Shown here: positions 1 to 9,967 of the stretch, one piece after another | How positions within the stretch are numbered: the first letter of the stretch is position 1 | Layout: each line of letters starts with the position of its first letter | DNA from: Candidatus Didemnitutus sp. | Lineage (GTDB): Bacteria; Verrucomicrobiota; Verrucomicrobiia; Opitutales; Opitutaceae | Direction: 5' to 3' | Length of the DNA: 64,000 nucleotides | NCBI GenBank assembly: GCA_019634575.1 | Contig: JAHCAY010000001.1 | Coordinates: forward strand, 1,798,001 to 1,862,000 | The notes under the pieces: model-generated | The model's database searches: none | The model's input: only the letters and a program-made list of their open reading frames with translations | What the model was told of the DNA's origin: nothing | Position numbers and translations under genes: made by a program

Positions 1-958
1 GCGTCGTCTCGCTCGATTCCAGCGCGTGCACCGCTTCGCGACACGCGCCGTAGTGCGTCGCGCCGCTCCCGGCGCGCACGAACGTCCGCACGCGCGCGTC
101 GTGCGCCACGAGTCCGAACCGGTCGCCCTGCCGTCCCGCCGCGAGCAGCAGCACGAGCGTCGCAGTGATTTGCCGCTCGAGCGTCGTCACGCTGCGCCCG
201 TCGATCGTCACCGGCCGCGCCGACAACCGCGACGCATCGATCACGACGTAGATTTCCTGCGTGCGCTCGACCTGAAAAATCTTCGTCACCGGACGCCCGC
301 GCTTCGCCGTGCCTTTCCAATGCACCTCGTCGAAGCTGTCGCCCGGCTGATACTCGCGCAACCGCTCGAATTCACGTCCGCGTCCCACCGTTCGCCGCAG
401 CTGCACGCCCGCCAAGCCGCGATTCAGGAACAGCGCCGCGAGCTGCCTCCGCTCGGAGAACAAATTCGGATACACGCGCAACTCGCCCGCGAGCGCCTGC
501 TGCGCGCGCAGCTGCCAGAAGCCGAACCGCGAGTCCGCCTCGAGGCACACCGGGCCCGGCGCAAAGCGTCCGCGCCGCCCCGCTGTGCATTCCCAGGACA
601 CGAGCACGCGCTTGCCGCCCGCCGGCAGCGCAACGCGGAGGACCCGCTCCTTGCTCGCAAACACCGCCGGCAACGCCAGTCCCAGCCGCACCTCGGCCGG
701 CGCGTCCACGTCGTAGCTGAGCATGAGTGGCAGCTTCGCCGCGCGGTCCTTCGTCAGCCGACCGACCGCCTCGCCCGTCACGACCGGCAAACGTCCCGCC
801 CGCAGCGTCAGCAACAGGTCGACGCCCGTCGCCAACGCCAGCGCCGCCAGTGCGATCACGCACAACGGCCAGAGCTCCGGCAACGGCCCCGCCAGCGCCG
901 CCGCCGGCACGAGCGCCGCGACGCACCACAACAGACGTTGGGACGGAACCGGGATCAT
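1..958 (-). CDS. DUF58 domain protein (3' end outside window)
   Basis: Membrane-anchored DUF58 protein, the usual partner of MoxR ATPases in a chaperone-like or membrane-assembly module. I translated it directly: two hydrophobic segments occupy the first ~55 residues, a beta-rich middle follows, and the family signature reads YQPGDSFDEVHWKGTA, matching the conserved R.Y..GD....W....R core. A VWA-like portion beginning near EIYVVIDASRLS runs off the left edge. ATG at 958 is chosen because it lies 7 bases after the MoxR stop and no longer in-frame start fits. It is the last visible gene of the operon. Biochemical function is unknown for the family. Confidence 0.88.
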   Translation of the reverse strand, partial: MIPVPSQRLLWCVAALVPAAALAGPLPELWPLCVIALAALALATGVDLLLTLRAGRLPVVTGEAVGRLTKDRAAKLPLMLSYDVDAPAEVRLGLALPAVFASKERVLRVALPAGGKRVLVSWECTAGRRGRFAPGPVCLEADSRFGFWQLRAQQALAGELRVYPNLFSERRQLAALFLNRGLAGVQLRRTVGRGREFERLREYQPGDSFDEVHWKGTAKRGRPVTKIFQVERTQEIYVVIDASRLSARPVTIDGRSVTTLERQITATLVLLLAAGRQGDRFGLVAHDARVRTFVRAGSGATHYGACREAVHALESSETT

Positions 959-965
959 GCGCGCC

Positions 966-1931
<966 letters not shown>

Positions 1932-1935
1932 AAAT

Positions 1936-3177
1936 TCAGCGCGGCTTCAGCTCCCGCACGAGCGTGTTGTAGGTCCCAACCGGTGCCGCCTTCGGATCGC
2001 GCGCCGCCCACGCGGCGTCGAAACGCGCGGTCGCCGCCGCATTGCCGCCAGCCCGCCGCACCGCGCGCCATTCCTCGACACACGCCGGCAACACCGCGCC
2101 CGCACCGAGCGCGCGCCGCAGCAGCGCCGTGAGCCCGGCCGCCGGCTCGTAACCGAGCGCAATCTCGCCGCCCGCCTCCAGCGGATCGCGCACCGGATAA
2201 AACGCCACCGCCCGCCGCCACAGATACAACGCCGCGAGCAGCGCCAGCAACGCCATCGCGCCACCGAGCCCGTAGCGCCGGGCCAGAAATCCCACTCCGT
2301 TCTCCTCGCCGAGGCCGAGTGCACTTTCGACGAACACGGCGCGGCGATGCGCACCGACGAGCCACGCCACCAGCCCGGTCGCGCGCTTGTTCTGCATCGC
2401 CTCGTTGCTCAACGCGAACGCGTCGGCGAGCAACACGATCCGACCCGCGCCGAACGGCCGCTCCACCGCCACCTTCGAGGGCCCGCGCGTGTAGAGCGTC
2501 CGCCACGGCGCACCGTCGGACGGCTGGAAATAAAGTTCGCTGTGCCACCCGAGCTCGGGCGTGAGCGCCATCGGCGCGGTCGCCGCGCGTTGCGCCGTGG
2601 GTGGCGCGAGGAGCGTGCGCACGCCGAGCGCGACCTGCCAGGCGGCGGCGATCGTCTTTTTCTCCGGCTCGCGCCGGGCGCGCGCGCCGGGTCCGTGCGC
2701 CGGTTTCTTCGCTTTCTTGTCCTTTTCGTTCTCCTCTTCGCCGGCGTGTTTCTTCGCCTCGGCTTCGCGCTTCTCCCGGGCCTTCTCCGCGGCGACCCAC
2801 GCCTCCTCCTCGTCCTTGCTCACGCTCTGGAAGGCGAGCACCACCGTGCTGCCGGCGTTCGCCGCCGCGTTCAGCGCCGCGAGTTCGTCCTCGGGAATCT
2901 TCTCCCAGTCGTGCCACAGCAATCCCGGCAGCACGACGAGCCGCGACCCCGCGCCGAGCCGCGCGAGCGGCTTCAGCTGACGCTCAACGCGAAAATCCGG
3001 CAGCGTCTCGAGCGCCTCGTAAAGTGCGCGCGTGCCGAGCGCGTCCGCACGGAACGACGAATAGGCCGGATAGGCGTCGCCGCCGCCGAGCCGGACCGAG
3101 AACACCCAGCCGAGCGCGAGCGCGGCCAGCGCCAGCGCCGTCACGGGAAGCAGCCAGCGGAGCATGCGGCGGCTCAT
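1936..3177 (-). CDS. DUF4350 domain membrane protein
   Basis: 413-residue protein with an N-terminal membrane anchor (LLPVTALALAALALGWVF), a DUF4350-like region beginning with YSSFRADALGTRALYEALE, and a second transmembrane segment near residue 290 (GLGGAMALLALLAALYLW). DUF4350 proteins are standard members of MoxR-DUF58-DUF4129 operons; their role is unknown. The ATG at 3177 overlaps the stop of the upstream gene by 4 bp (ATGA), which fixes the start; the longer upstream reading frame is a shadow of that gene. Around residues 130-165 sits an unusual Lys/Glu-rich stretch (EKAREKREAEAKKH and following) that looks like an inserted charged helix. Confidence 0.85.
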   Translation of the reverse strand: MSRRMLRWLLPVTALALAALALGWVFSVRLGGGDAYPAYSSFRADALGTRALYEALETLPDFRVERQLKPLARLGAGSRLVVLPGLLWHDWEKIPEDELAALNAAANAGSTVVLAFQSVSKDEEEAWVAAEKAREKREAEAKKHAGEEENEKDKKAKKPAHGPGARARREPEKKTIAAAWQVALGVRTLLAPPTAQRAATAPMALTPELGWHSELYFQPSDGAPWRTLYTRGPSKVAVERPFGAGRIVLLADAFALSNEAMQNKRATGLVAWLVGAHRRAVFVESALGLGEENGVGFLARRYGLGGAMALLALLAALYLWRRAVAFYPVRDPLEAGGEIALGYEPAAGLTALLRRALGAGAVLPACVEEWRAVRRAGGNAAATARFDAAWAARDPKAAPVGTYNTLVRELKPR

Positions 3178-4862
3178 CGCGGAGCCTCCAATTCCCGCAG
3201 CCACTCGCGCGCCCCCTCGGCGCTCGCCTGCTCGTGGCCATACCACACGGCCTCGAAGGCCTGTCGGCGCGCGCGGAATTCCTCCGCCACCGCCGCGCGG
3301 CCGAGCGCCCGCCGCCGCAGTTCGCGTTCGTAGTCGAGGTTCGTCTTGAACTTCGCGAGCGAGAGCAAGCCGTCGTGCGCGTGCGTCGCGATCGTCGCGA
3401 GGAAGAGCGCGCGCCACGCCAGCCGCCACTCGCCGGCGGCGAGCTTGGCGCGCGCGAGCGCGAGCCACTCGTGCGCGGGCAGGCGCGACGCTTCGACATT
3501 CTCGTCCTGCAAATCCGGCGTCGCCGTCGGCCACGCGCCCGCTGCGCCGGCCGCGAACGGCCGGGTCCGGTTGTGTTCGAAAACCTTCCACACCACCCAC
3601 AGCAGCAGTCCGGCCACGATCGCGAGGAGCGCGTAGGCGCCGAATTGCAGCACGTCCATCCAGCGCAGCGACGCTGTGCCGTCCCGACCGCGAGTCGGCG
3701 TCTTGTCGTCCTTGCCGCCGGGCAACAGGTCCGCGAGCCAGCGCTTGGCGGAATCGAACCAGCGCCCGACCGCCCGGGCCGCCTCCCGCGCGGTCTCGAA
3801 CGTCGTGCGCAGGAAACCCATGATGATGCCCTCTTTCTTTTTCTGCCCCGCACCGGCCTCCGATGCCTGCCGCAAGCGCCAGCGGAAATCCGGCCGCGCG
3901 AGCACTTCGTCGAGCGCGCGATCGAGCTGCCGCGACTCCAACGCGACCGCCGGCCCCGGAGTCGCCTCCGCGGCGCGCGTCGTTGACACGCCGCCGCCCA
4001 GCGCGCCGGCGAGCACGAGCGCCGCCAGGCCCGCGCGCAGCGCGCTGCGCCGGGCCTGCTCACGACGCAGCACGAGCAACAAATCCGCTCCGCTCCGCCG
4101 CGCCTCGCCGCGAAACACGCGCACGACGTAGAACGCCTTGATCAACGGACCGACCGCGAGGTGCGTCAGCGCGGCGATCACCGCGAGAAAAGTCGTGTTG
4201 AGATACGACCAGCCCGACAGCGCGAAAACCGTGTGCAGCCCGAGCCAGCGCGTCGCGAGCATCGGCACGACCACGAAGGCAACCGCCACATTCAGAAAAA
4301 CCATCGCCCAAAGCACCGACAGAATCGCCAGCGCCCGGTGGTTTTGCCCCGGCCAGAGCAGGGCCTGCTCCCAAGCCGCGCGCCGCCGCTCCGCCGCGCT
4401 CGCGCCGTCGCCCGCCGGCAGCACGACGGCGTTCTGGAAATACGCGTAGGCCCACCCGAACGGCACGCCGAACACCGCCGCGAGCGGCAGGACCACCACG
4501 CCCGGCGCCTGCAACCGGAATTGCACCGCGCACTCGCGCCGCCAATCGCGCGCCTGCCAGCGCGGCGGCGCATCGCCGGTCAGGTGCGCGCGCAACCGCT
4601 GCGCGTAGCGGTGCTGCGCCACGCGCATCGCGCCGAAGGCCAGTGCCAGTCCCAGCGCGCCGAACGCGACCGCGCCGTCGGCCGGCACGAACCAGCTCAC
4701 ATACGCCCAGAAAAACACCACTCCGCACGCGAACGGCGCCGCGCCCGCATAATAGAGACCGAGCGCGCCGGGGTGCGCGCGCAGCAGATGCACGGCCTCC
4801 TCGATGAGGTCGATCGCACGCGGGGCTCGATTGCGCTCAGCGGTCTTCGCCATTGCCGGCAC
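3174..4862 (-). CDS. DUF4129-type multi-pass membrane protein
   Basis: 562-residue membrane protein. The N-terminal half has about five hydrophobic segments (for example FACGVVFFWAYVSWFV and FLAVIAALTHLAVGPLI). A long linker contains a further segment near residue 375 (LQFGAYALLAIVAGLLLWVVW). The C-terminal ~140 residues (EWLALARAKLAAGEWRLAWRALFLATI) resemble the DUF4129 domain that ends such proteins in MoxR operons. It overlaps DUF4350 by 4 bp and the upstream zinc-finger gene by 26 bp. An alternative ATG three codons downstream (4853) would shorten the overlap. The domain name is inferred from position and pattern; the function is unknown. Confidence 0.75.
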   Translation of the reverse strand: MPAMAKTAERNRAPRAIDLIEEAVHLLRAHPGALGLYYAGAAPFACGVVFFWAYVSWFVPADGAVAFGALGLALAFGAMRVAQHRYAQRLRAHLTGDAPPRWQARDWRRECAVQFRLQAPGVVVLPLAAVFGVPFGWAYAYFQNAVVLPAGDGASAAERRRAAWEQALLWPGQNHRALAILSVLWAMVFLNVAVAFVVVPMLATRWLGLHTVFALSGWSYLNTTFLAVIAALTHLAVGPLIKAFYVVRVFRGEARRSGADLLLVLRREQARRSALRAGLAALVLAGALGGGVSTTRAAEATPGPAVALESRQLDRALDEVLARPDFRWRLRQASEAGAGQKKKEGIIMGFLRTTFETAREAARAVGRWFDSAKRWLADLLPGGKDDKTPTRGRDGTASLRWMDVLQFGAYALLAIVAGLLLWVVWKVFEHNRTRPFAAGAAGAWPTATPDLQDENVEASRLPAHEWLALARAKLAAGEWRLAWRALFLATIATHAHDGLLSLAKFKTNLDYERELRRRALGRAAVAEEFRARRQAFEAVWYGHEQASAEGAREWLRELEAPR

Positions 4863-5187
4863 CCTCGACTGCTTTGCGCCACACCGTGCCTTCGTGGAGG
4901 TCCGGCGGCAGCGCCTTCAGAAACTGCCCGAAACCGTAGAACGCGATCCAGAGCAACAGCACGCAGGCCGCCGTCACCGCCGCATCTCCGCCCTTTCGCC
5001 TCCACGGCGTGGCATCTTGCGCCGCACCGGCGCCGGCGACCGATTTCGCCAGACAGGTCGCGCACAACACGCGGCCATTGTGCTCCACGATGCACTCCCG
5101 ACAAAAGTCGCCGCCGCACGACGGACATCGCGCCACCGCTTCACGCTCGACGTGCCGCACGCATTTTCGCGTCGCGAACGAACTCAT
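4837..5187 (-). CDS. Small B-box-like zinc-finger membrane protein
   Basis: 116 residues. The N-terminus carries paired Cys/His ligands (CVRHVEREAVARCPSCGGDFC, then C..H.....C..C) matching the B-box/FYVE-like zinc ribbons often found in small bacterial membrane proteins. A single hydrophobic segment follows near residue 70 (AAVTAACVLLLWIAFYGF). The gene overlaps its downstream neighbour by 26 bp and its upstream neighbour by 4 bp, placing it inside the operon. The zinc-binding pattern is seen directly; the role, perhaps recruiting a partner to the membrane, is inference. Confidence 0.8.
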   Translation of the reverse strand: MSSFATRKCVRHVEREAVARCPSCGGDFCRECIVEHNGRVLCATCLAKSVAGAGAAQDATPWRRKGGDAAVTAACVLLLWIAFYGFGQFLKALPPDLHEGTVWRKAVEGAGNGEDR

Positions 5188-5756
5188 GACGGCAGTGGCG
5201 GCGGCAACGGAGGTGGCAACGACGACGGCGACGCCGCGCTCGCGCCGCCGGTTTCCCCCGGCGCGGCGGCTTCCACGGCATTCGCCTCCGCGAGGTCGGC
5301 CTGCGCCGCCTCGATCAACGGCTGGATTTCGGCGAGGACTTTTCGCGTGCGCGGCAGGCGGCAGAGGGCGTTCACGTTCTCCTGTTGCACGGCCGTGATG
5401 ACCACGACGCGGCAGCCGGCGCCACGCACATGGTTCCAGGCCAGCAAAGCCACCACCACGCCTCCGACGATGCCCATGCCGACCGCGCCGCCGTCCGCGG
5501 CGTGCACGATCATGAGCGCCAGCAGACCCACCACCACGAACACGCTCGCGTAGATCACGCGCCGCGCCGTGTGCACGATCAGCATCGCCTGGATGTCGCG
5601 CAGGTAGAAGCGCCGGTAGGTTTCGCTGTAGCCCGTGGACGTGAGATGCAGCAGGTGGTCGGGCCCGAGGCAGAGCTGCGACAGTGTGCCGAAGCCGCGC
5701 TTGAGCGGCGTGAGCTTCCGGTAGACGGGTGTGGGCGTTGAGTGATTTTCGGCCAT
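5184..5756 (-). CDS. Membrane protein of unknown function
   Basis: 190 residues with two transmembrane segments around residues 70-110 (VIYASVFVVVGLLALMIV and AVGMGIVGGVVVALLAW). The soluble N-terminus starts MAENHSTPTPVYRKLTPLKRGF. A proline-rich tail (SLPPPLPPPLPS) ends the protein. The ATG at 5756 directly abuts the upstream stop at 5758, so it is preferred over the longer open frame that starts inside the neighbour. I do not recognise a named family. The neighbourhood (zinc-finger and RDD membrane proteins ahead of MoxR/DUF58) suggests part of the same envelope module. Confidence 0.75.
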   Translation of the reverse strand: MAENHSTPTPVYRKLTPLKRGFGTLSQLCLGPDHLLHLTSTGYSETYRRFYLRDIQAMLIVHTARRVIYASVFVVVGLLALMIVHAADGGAVGMGIVGGVVVALLAWNHVRGAGCRVVVITAVQQENVNALCRLPRTRKVLAEIQPLIEAAQADLAEANAVEAAAPGETGGASAASPSSLPPPLPPPLPS

Positions 5757-5757
5757 G

Positions 5758-6324
5758 TCAGCGGAACAGCATCGAACCAAAGACGAACAACCACACGCCC
5801 ACCTGGATCGTCGCGACGATCCCCGCGATCACGATGCGGGTGCGCCGCCAACCCGGCACGAGGCTGCCGGGCTTTTTCCAGGCGTAGATGCAGACGCCCA
5901 ACGCAGCCGGCGCGGTGATCAGCGTGAACGGCCACGCGATCAACGGCAGGAACGCCAGCACCAGCGCGATGCGGTCGTAGAGCACCCGGTGATTTTCGGG
6001 CAAGTTGCGCCGATCCGCGCGGGTCTCGAGGCAGGACGGGCAATAATTTTTCCCGCTCATCGGCACACGGCACACCGCGCACACGTAGCGACCGCAGCCG
6101 TCGCAGGCCGCCTCGGCGCGATTCTCGGCGTGGAAATAGCAGTTCGCCTCGCCCGCCGCGATCGCGCCGGCCCGTTCCACGCGTCGCGCCGCCGCGAGCG
6201 CCGGAAAACGCAGCTGCTCGAACTCGCCCTCGCACGCCGGGCAGCGCACGATATCGACGCCCTGCCAGTAAACCTCCGGCACGGTGCGCCGGCACTTGGG
6301 GCACGCGAGCTTGTGCGGCGTCAT
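5758..6324 (-). CDS. Zinc-ribbon/B-box membrane protein
   Basis: 188 residues. The N-terminus holds a CPKC...CPAC zinc ribbon (LACPKCRRTVPEVYWQG, then RCPACEGEF). A B-box-like finger follows (CYFHAENRAEAACDGCGRYVC, then C....YC..C), and two membrane segments lie near the C-terminus (IALVLAFLPLIAWPFTLITA and IVIAGIVATIQVGVWLFVF). The start at 6324 gives the ATGA overlap with the RDD gene stop at 6321. It resembles the other zinc-finger protein of this operon in layout, so the pair may be paralogues. Function is not known. Confidence 0.82.
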   Translation of the reverse strand: MTPHKLACPKCRRTVPEVYWQGVDIVRCPACEGEFEQLRFPALAAARRVERAGAIAAGEANCYFHAENRAEAACDGCGRYVCAVCRVPMSGKNYCPSCLETRADRRNLPENHRVLYDRIALVLAFLPLIAWPFTLITAPAALGVCIYAWKKPGSLVPGWRRTRIVIAGIVATIQVGVWLFVFGSMLFR

Positions 6325-7058
6325 TTCGTGCGGATCACGCGCGTGTCGCACATGCGGTCATGCAACGAACGCTTCTCGTCGTCGAACGCCGCCATGATGT
6401 AGCCGATCAACAGCGTAAAACTACTGACCACCTCCGCCAGCGCGCGTCCGACCGCGCGCCCGCCTGTGATCGGCGATCCGTCGCTGCGCACCACCTTGAG
6501 GCCGAGCGCCATCTTGCCCGGCGTCGCGCCGTGGCGCGTGAGGAAGAACCATTGGTAGGTCACGTTCAGCAACGTCGTGCACAGCATCGCCGTGCCCTGA
6601 TACGCGAGCCACTTGCCCATGTCGAATTGGTCCATCCGCGGCGAAAACAGAAACTTGCCGAAAAACGCCGCCGACAACCCGAAACTGATCGCCGTGTTCG
6701 GAATCCACAGCAGCAATCCGTCGAGGAACTTCGCCAGGAACCGCACCCAGAAGCCCGCGAAGTGGACCTCGCCCGGATGCTGCACGCCCTCCCGCACGCG
6801 CTGGAAATACTCGTCCTTCTGCTCCGCGCTCACGAGCTTGCCGTCGTGCGTCACGAGGTCGCGCGAGAAGAAGCGCCCACCCGACACGGCGCACACGCCG
6901 GTCGTCGGCTCGACCTCGCTCCAACGCTGCCAATCGGTCATGCCCTTGGCCCACACGAGCGTGTCGGCCGTCACGATATTGTCGCGCACGAGTCCCTCGA
7001 AAGCAGACGCCGTCACCGGTCCCATGCGATTCCCGCCATTCGCGTAAAACCACTCCAT
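6321..7058 (-). CDS. RDD family protein with N-terminal GYF_2 domain
   Basis: 245 residues. The first ~50 residues form a GYF_2 domain (MEWFYANGGNRMGPVTASAF, with DTLVWAKGMTDWQRW), a protein-interaction module. From residue ~95 there is an RDD domain (GFWVRFLAKFLDGLLLWIPN and the characteristic MALGLKVVRSDGSPITGGRA) with three or four membrane helices. RDD proteins are poorly understood; some take part in ion homeostasis. As the first gene of the minus-strand block, it is followed by an ATGA overlap. A promoter should lie in 7059-7169, but I see no convincing -35/-10 pair there. Confidence 0.88.
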   Translation of the reverse strand: MEWFYANGGNRMGPVTASAFEGLVRDNIVTADTLVWAKGMTDWQRWSEVEPTTGVCAVSGGRFFSRDLVTHDGKLVSAEQKDEYFQRVREGVQHPGEVHFAGFWVRFLAKFLDGLLLWIPNTAISFGLSAAFFGKFLFSPRMDQFDMGKWLAYQGTAMLCTTLLNVTYQWFFLTRHGATPGKMALGLKVVRSDGSPITGGRAVGRALAEVVSSFTLLIGYIMAAFDDEKRSLHDRMCDTRVIRTK

Positions 7059-7169
7059 ATAGTCGCGTGTAATTGCCCGCTCGCCGCCGGAGCGGCAACC
7101 GAAATTGCTCCGGAGCTTCTGCGAAATTCAGGTGAATTCGCGCGTTGACGCCCCGCCCGCCGCCCATCC

Positions 7170-9911
7170 TCAACGCCGCGCCGCGCGCTGCGCCTGCTCG
7201 ATGAGCGCGATCAACTCCGCCCGGTAGCCGCCCGCATCCTCGCCCACCGCCGCGCGCGCCCAGCGCTCCACGTCGTCCAACCGCGCCGCCTGCTCCGGCC
7301 CGGCCCGCAACACCTCGCCGAACAAACCGACCGCCACCGCGAAACGAAAATCCACCGACGCCTCCGCGAATTCCTCCGACCCGACCGCCCCCGACGAAAG
7401 CCCGTAATACGGACTTTGCCCCTCGCTGCCGGGCAACCGCGCCGCGACCCGCACGCACCAAGCCTCCTCGGCATCGCCTCGAACCTCCCGCACGGCGGTG
7501 CCGCCATGGCGATCCGCCGAACTCCGTATTACGGAATTCGGCTCGGACGGCGCAGCTACACCGACGGCCGCGCCAGCCGCGAGCTCCACCTCAAACAGCG
7601 CCGCGAGCGTTTCCCCCGGCAACACGCGACCGCGTTGCGCGATCGGAATCTCCGCTCCGCGCACCACCGGCGTCATCTCGTCGTCACCGACGCGCCGCAC
7701 CCGCGCCACGCGCACCGGGTCGAACTCGACCGTCGCACTCACCTGCTCCGCCACCGGCGCGAACAACTGATCCAATTGCGACACCAGCGCCTGCTCCGCC
7801 TCGGCCCGCGTGTTCACGTAGCCGCTGCCGCCACGCGCACGCGCGGCCAGCGCCTCCAGCCGCGGATCGATCCGGTCGGGTCGCCCAAATCCGAAGATCG
7901 CGAGCCGCACGCCCGCATCGCGGTGCCCGTCGATCAACGTCCCGAGTTCCGCCTCGCTCGTCGCGCCCATGTTGAAATCGCCGTCGGTGCAAAGAATCAC
8001 GACGTGTTCGCCGCCCGCGGCCGCATCCGCCGCCGCCATCGCGAACGCCTCGCGCAAGCCCGCACCGCCGTTCGTGCGTCCCTTCGCTTCGAGCGCGTCG
8101 ATCGCCGCGCGCACCTCGCGCTCGTTCGTCAACCGCGCCGGCGGCAGCAGGATCGTCGGCTCGCCCGCATAGGTCACGATGCCGACCCGATCCTCCGGCC
8201 GCAGCCGACGCAGCAGGCCCGCCACCGCCGCCTGCACGAGCGGCAACCGATTCGGAGCGTCCATCGAGCCGGAAACATCGAGCAACAAAATCACCGTCGC
8301 CGGCGCACGCGTCGTCGGGGCGTTTTCACGCGCCCGCACCGCCACGCGCACGAGCCGGCGCGCCGCATTCCACGGCGACACGCTCGACTCGACCCGCGTC
8401 GAAAACACCGGCGCGTCGCTCCGCGGTGCCTCGGGCGAGGGCGGCAACGCGCCCAGCATCGCACCGACATTCACCTCCCGCCGCGCCGGCCAGCGCGACG
8501 CCGTCAGCGCCTTGCGCAGCGCCGCGATCGGCGCCGTGTCCAATTTGTCCGCCAGAGGACGCAACGGCTTTTGCTCAACCGCACGCAACTCCTCGGTCGC
8601 CGCGGCCGGTTCACGCGTGGGCGGCGCAACAGAGTCGACGCGCGGAGCCGCCCGCGTGGGCGTCGTTTCGGCCGCACCGCGCTCGCGCTCAGCGGCAACG
8701 GCGCGCGGCTCCTCCCGCGCATTCGCCGGCACCGAAGCCGGAGGAGTCGCTTGAATAAGCCGGTCAACCTCCGCCGCGGCGCCGGCGGTTTGCGCTGTAT
8801 TCGGCGGGATGTTTTTCGCGACGGCAGCGACACCTTCGCCGCGCGCCGGCGGTTCCTGCCGCTCGACACCCGACGCCGCCGGCTTGGCCGATGCCAGCTG
8901 CTTGCCTGACGCCGCGCGCACGCGATCGCTCGCGGCCGTTTCAGCGACCTCCGTCTTCGATGCGACCGATGCCACTCGCGGACGGTTCGCCGGCCGACCG
9001 CTGGCCGCGCTCGGGAAAGCCGGATCCTCCACCGCACTCGCTTGGCGTTCGGCCGGCGGCGCCTCGCCCGCCACGCGCCGGATCGCCACGCGCTGTTGCC
9101 CGCCCGCCTCCGCCGCGAGCGCTTCCGGCGCTTCGCCCTCGGTCGACGGCTCGCGCCGCGCCCACCAGACCGTCGCCGCCGCGGTTACCGCGACGCCGAG
9201 TGCGAACGCCCAAATCCACACCGCCCGCCGGCGATTGCCGCGCGGACGCGGTCGGAAGGATTCCGCGCCGCGCGCCAGCACTTGCCGCGCGACTTCGAGC
9301 GTGACGCGCAACTCCGCGACGTGCGCGCGCCGCTCCGGCGCCTCGCCGGCCAGCGCTTCGCCGCTCGCCCCCGCGAGTGCGAGCCGCACCGCGCGCGGGT
9401 CGTCGTGCGCCGAGCCGTTGAGCCGGCCGATCGCCGTGTGCAACACCTGCGCGGCGTTGGCCGGCGTCAGTTCCGCGATCTCCGCAATTTCATCGAGGTC
9501 GAAGCGATGCTTTAGGTGGAGCCGCACCATTTCCTGCTGCTTGGAAGTCAGCCGGCGAAAACGACCCGCGATGCGCGCGCTCGCGTCCGCGGCTTCCGCG
9601 CCGGCGTCGGTTTCGAGTTCCGCTTCCGTCTGGTTCGCTCCGGCGCGGCGCAGATCGGCCACGATCTGGCGGCGCGCGGCGGCGAACACGAACTCCCGCG
9701 GAATCTCGTCCGCCACGCCCGGCGGCGGCACCCACTCGCGCCAGAAGGTCGCCACGGAAGCTCCGGCCTTGCCCTCGTCTCCGTCCCACAACTCGACCGC
9801 ATAGCTCCGCACTTCGGTGGCATGCCGGCTTTGCAGCTCGGCGACGACCGCGGCGGACGAAGGAGATCGGGCGGAGGCGCTCAAAGGGTGTCTCCAACCT
9901 CTTATCGGCAC
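7170..9911 (-). CDS. Sigma-region-4-like / YfbK-type VWA fusion protein
   Basis: 913 residues. Residues ~25-165 look like a degenerate ECF-type sigma factor, ending in a region-4-like helix-turn-helix (LTSKQQEMVRLHLKHRFDLD at 121-140, then EIAEIAELTPANAAQVLHTA). A single membrane segment lies at 229-250 (AVWIWAFALGVAVTAAATVWW), then a ~200-residue Ala/Pro-rich linker. The vWFN-like segment (~458-525) follows, then a VWA domain whose MIDAS begins DVSGSMD at 545-551, and a YfbK-like C-terminal domain. The annotated start is GTG at 9911; a TTG at LSAS, nine codons later, is equally plausible. In related bacteria the sigma factor and VWA protein are usually separate neighbours. Confidence 0.85.
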   Translation of the reverse strand: MPIRGWRHPLSASARSPSSAAVVAELQSRHATEVRSYAVELWDGDEGKAGASVATFWREWVPPPGVADEIPREFVFAAARRQIVADLRRAGANQTEAELETDAGAEAADASARIAGRFRRLTSKQQEMVRLHLKHRFDLDEIAEIAELTPANAAQVLHTAIGRLNGSAHDDPRAVRLALAGASGEALAGEAPERRAHVAELRVTLEVARQVLARGAESFRPRPRGNRRRAVWIWAFALGVAVTAAATVWWARREPSTEGEAPEALAAEAGGQQRVAIRRVAGEAPPAERQASAVEDPAFPSAASGRPANRPRVASVASKTEVAETAASDRVRAASGKQLASAKPAASGVERQEPPARGEGVAAVAKNIPPNTAQTAGAAAEVDRLIQATPPASVPANAREEPRAVAAERERGAAETTPTRAAPRVDSVAPPTREPAAATEELRAVEQKPLRPLADKLDTAPIAALRKALTASRWPARREVNVGAMLGALPPSPEAPRSDAPVFSTRVESSVSPWNAARRLVRVAVRARENAPTTRAPATVILLLDVSGSMDAPNRLPLVQAAVAGLLRRLRPEDRVGIVTYAGEPTILLPPARLTNEREVRAAIDALEAKGRTNGGAGLREAFAMAAADAAAGGEHVVILCTDGDFNMGATSEAELGTLIDGHRDAGVRLAIFGFGRPDRIDPRLEALAARARGGSGYVNTRAEAEQALVSQLDQLFAPVAEQVSATVEFDPVRVARVRRVGDDEMTPVVRGAEIPIAQRGRVLPGETLAALFEVELAAGAAVGVAAPSEPNSVIRSSADRHGGTAVREVRGDAEEAWCVRVAARLPGSEGQSPYYGLSSGAVGSEEFAEASVDFRFAVAVGLFGEVLRAGPEQAARLDDVERWARAAVGEDAGGYRAELIALIEQAQRAARR

Positions 9912-9967
9912 ATCGCGCCGGGATTTCAGCGCCTTGCGCAGAGCCGCGCCGCATGCATGTTGCCGCC

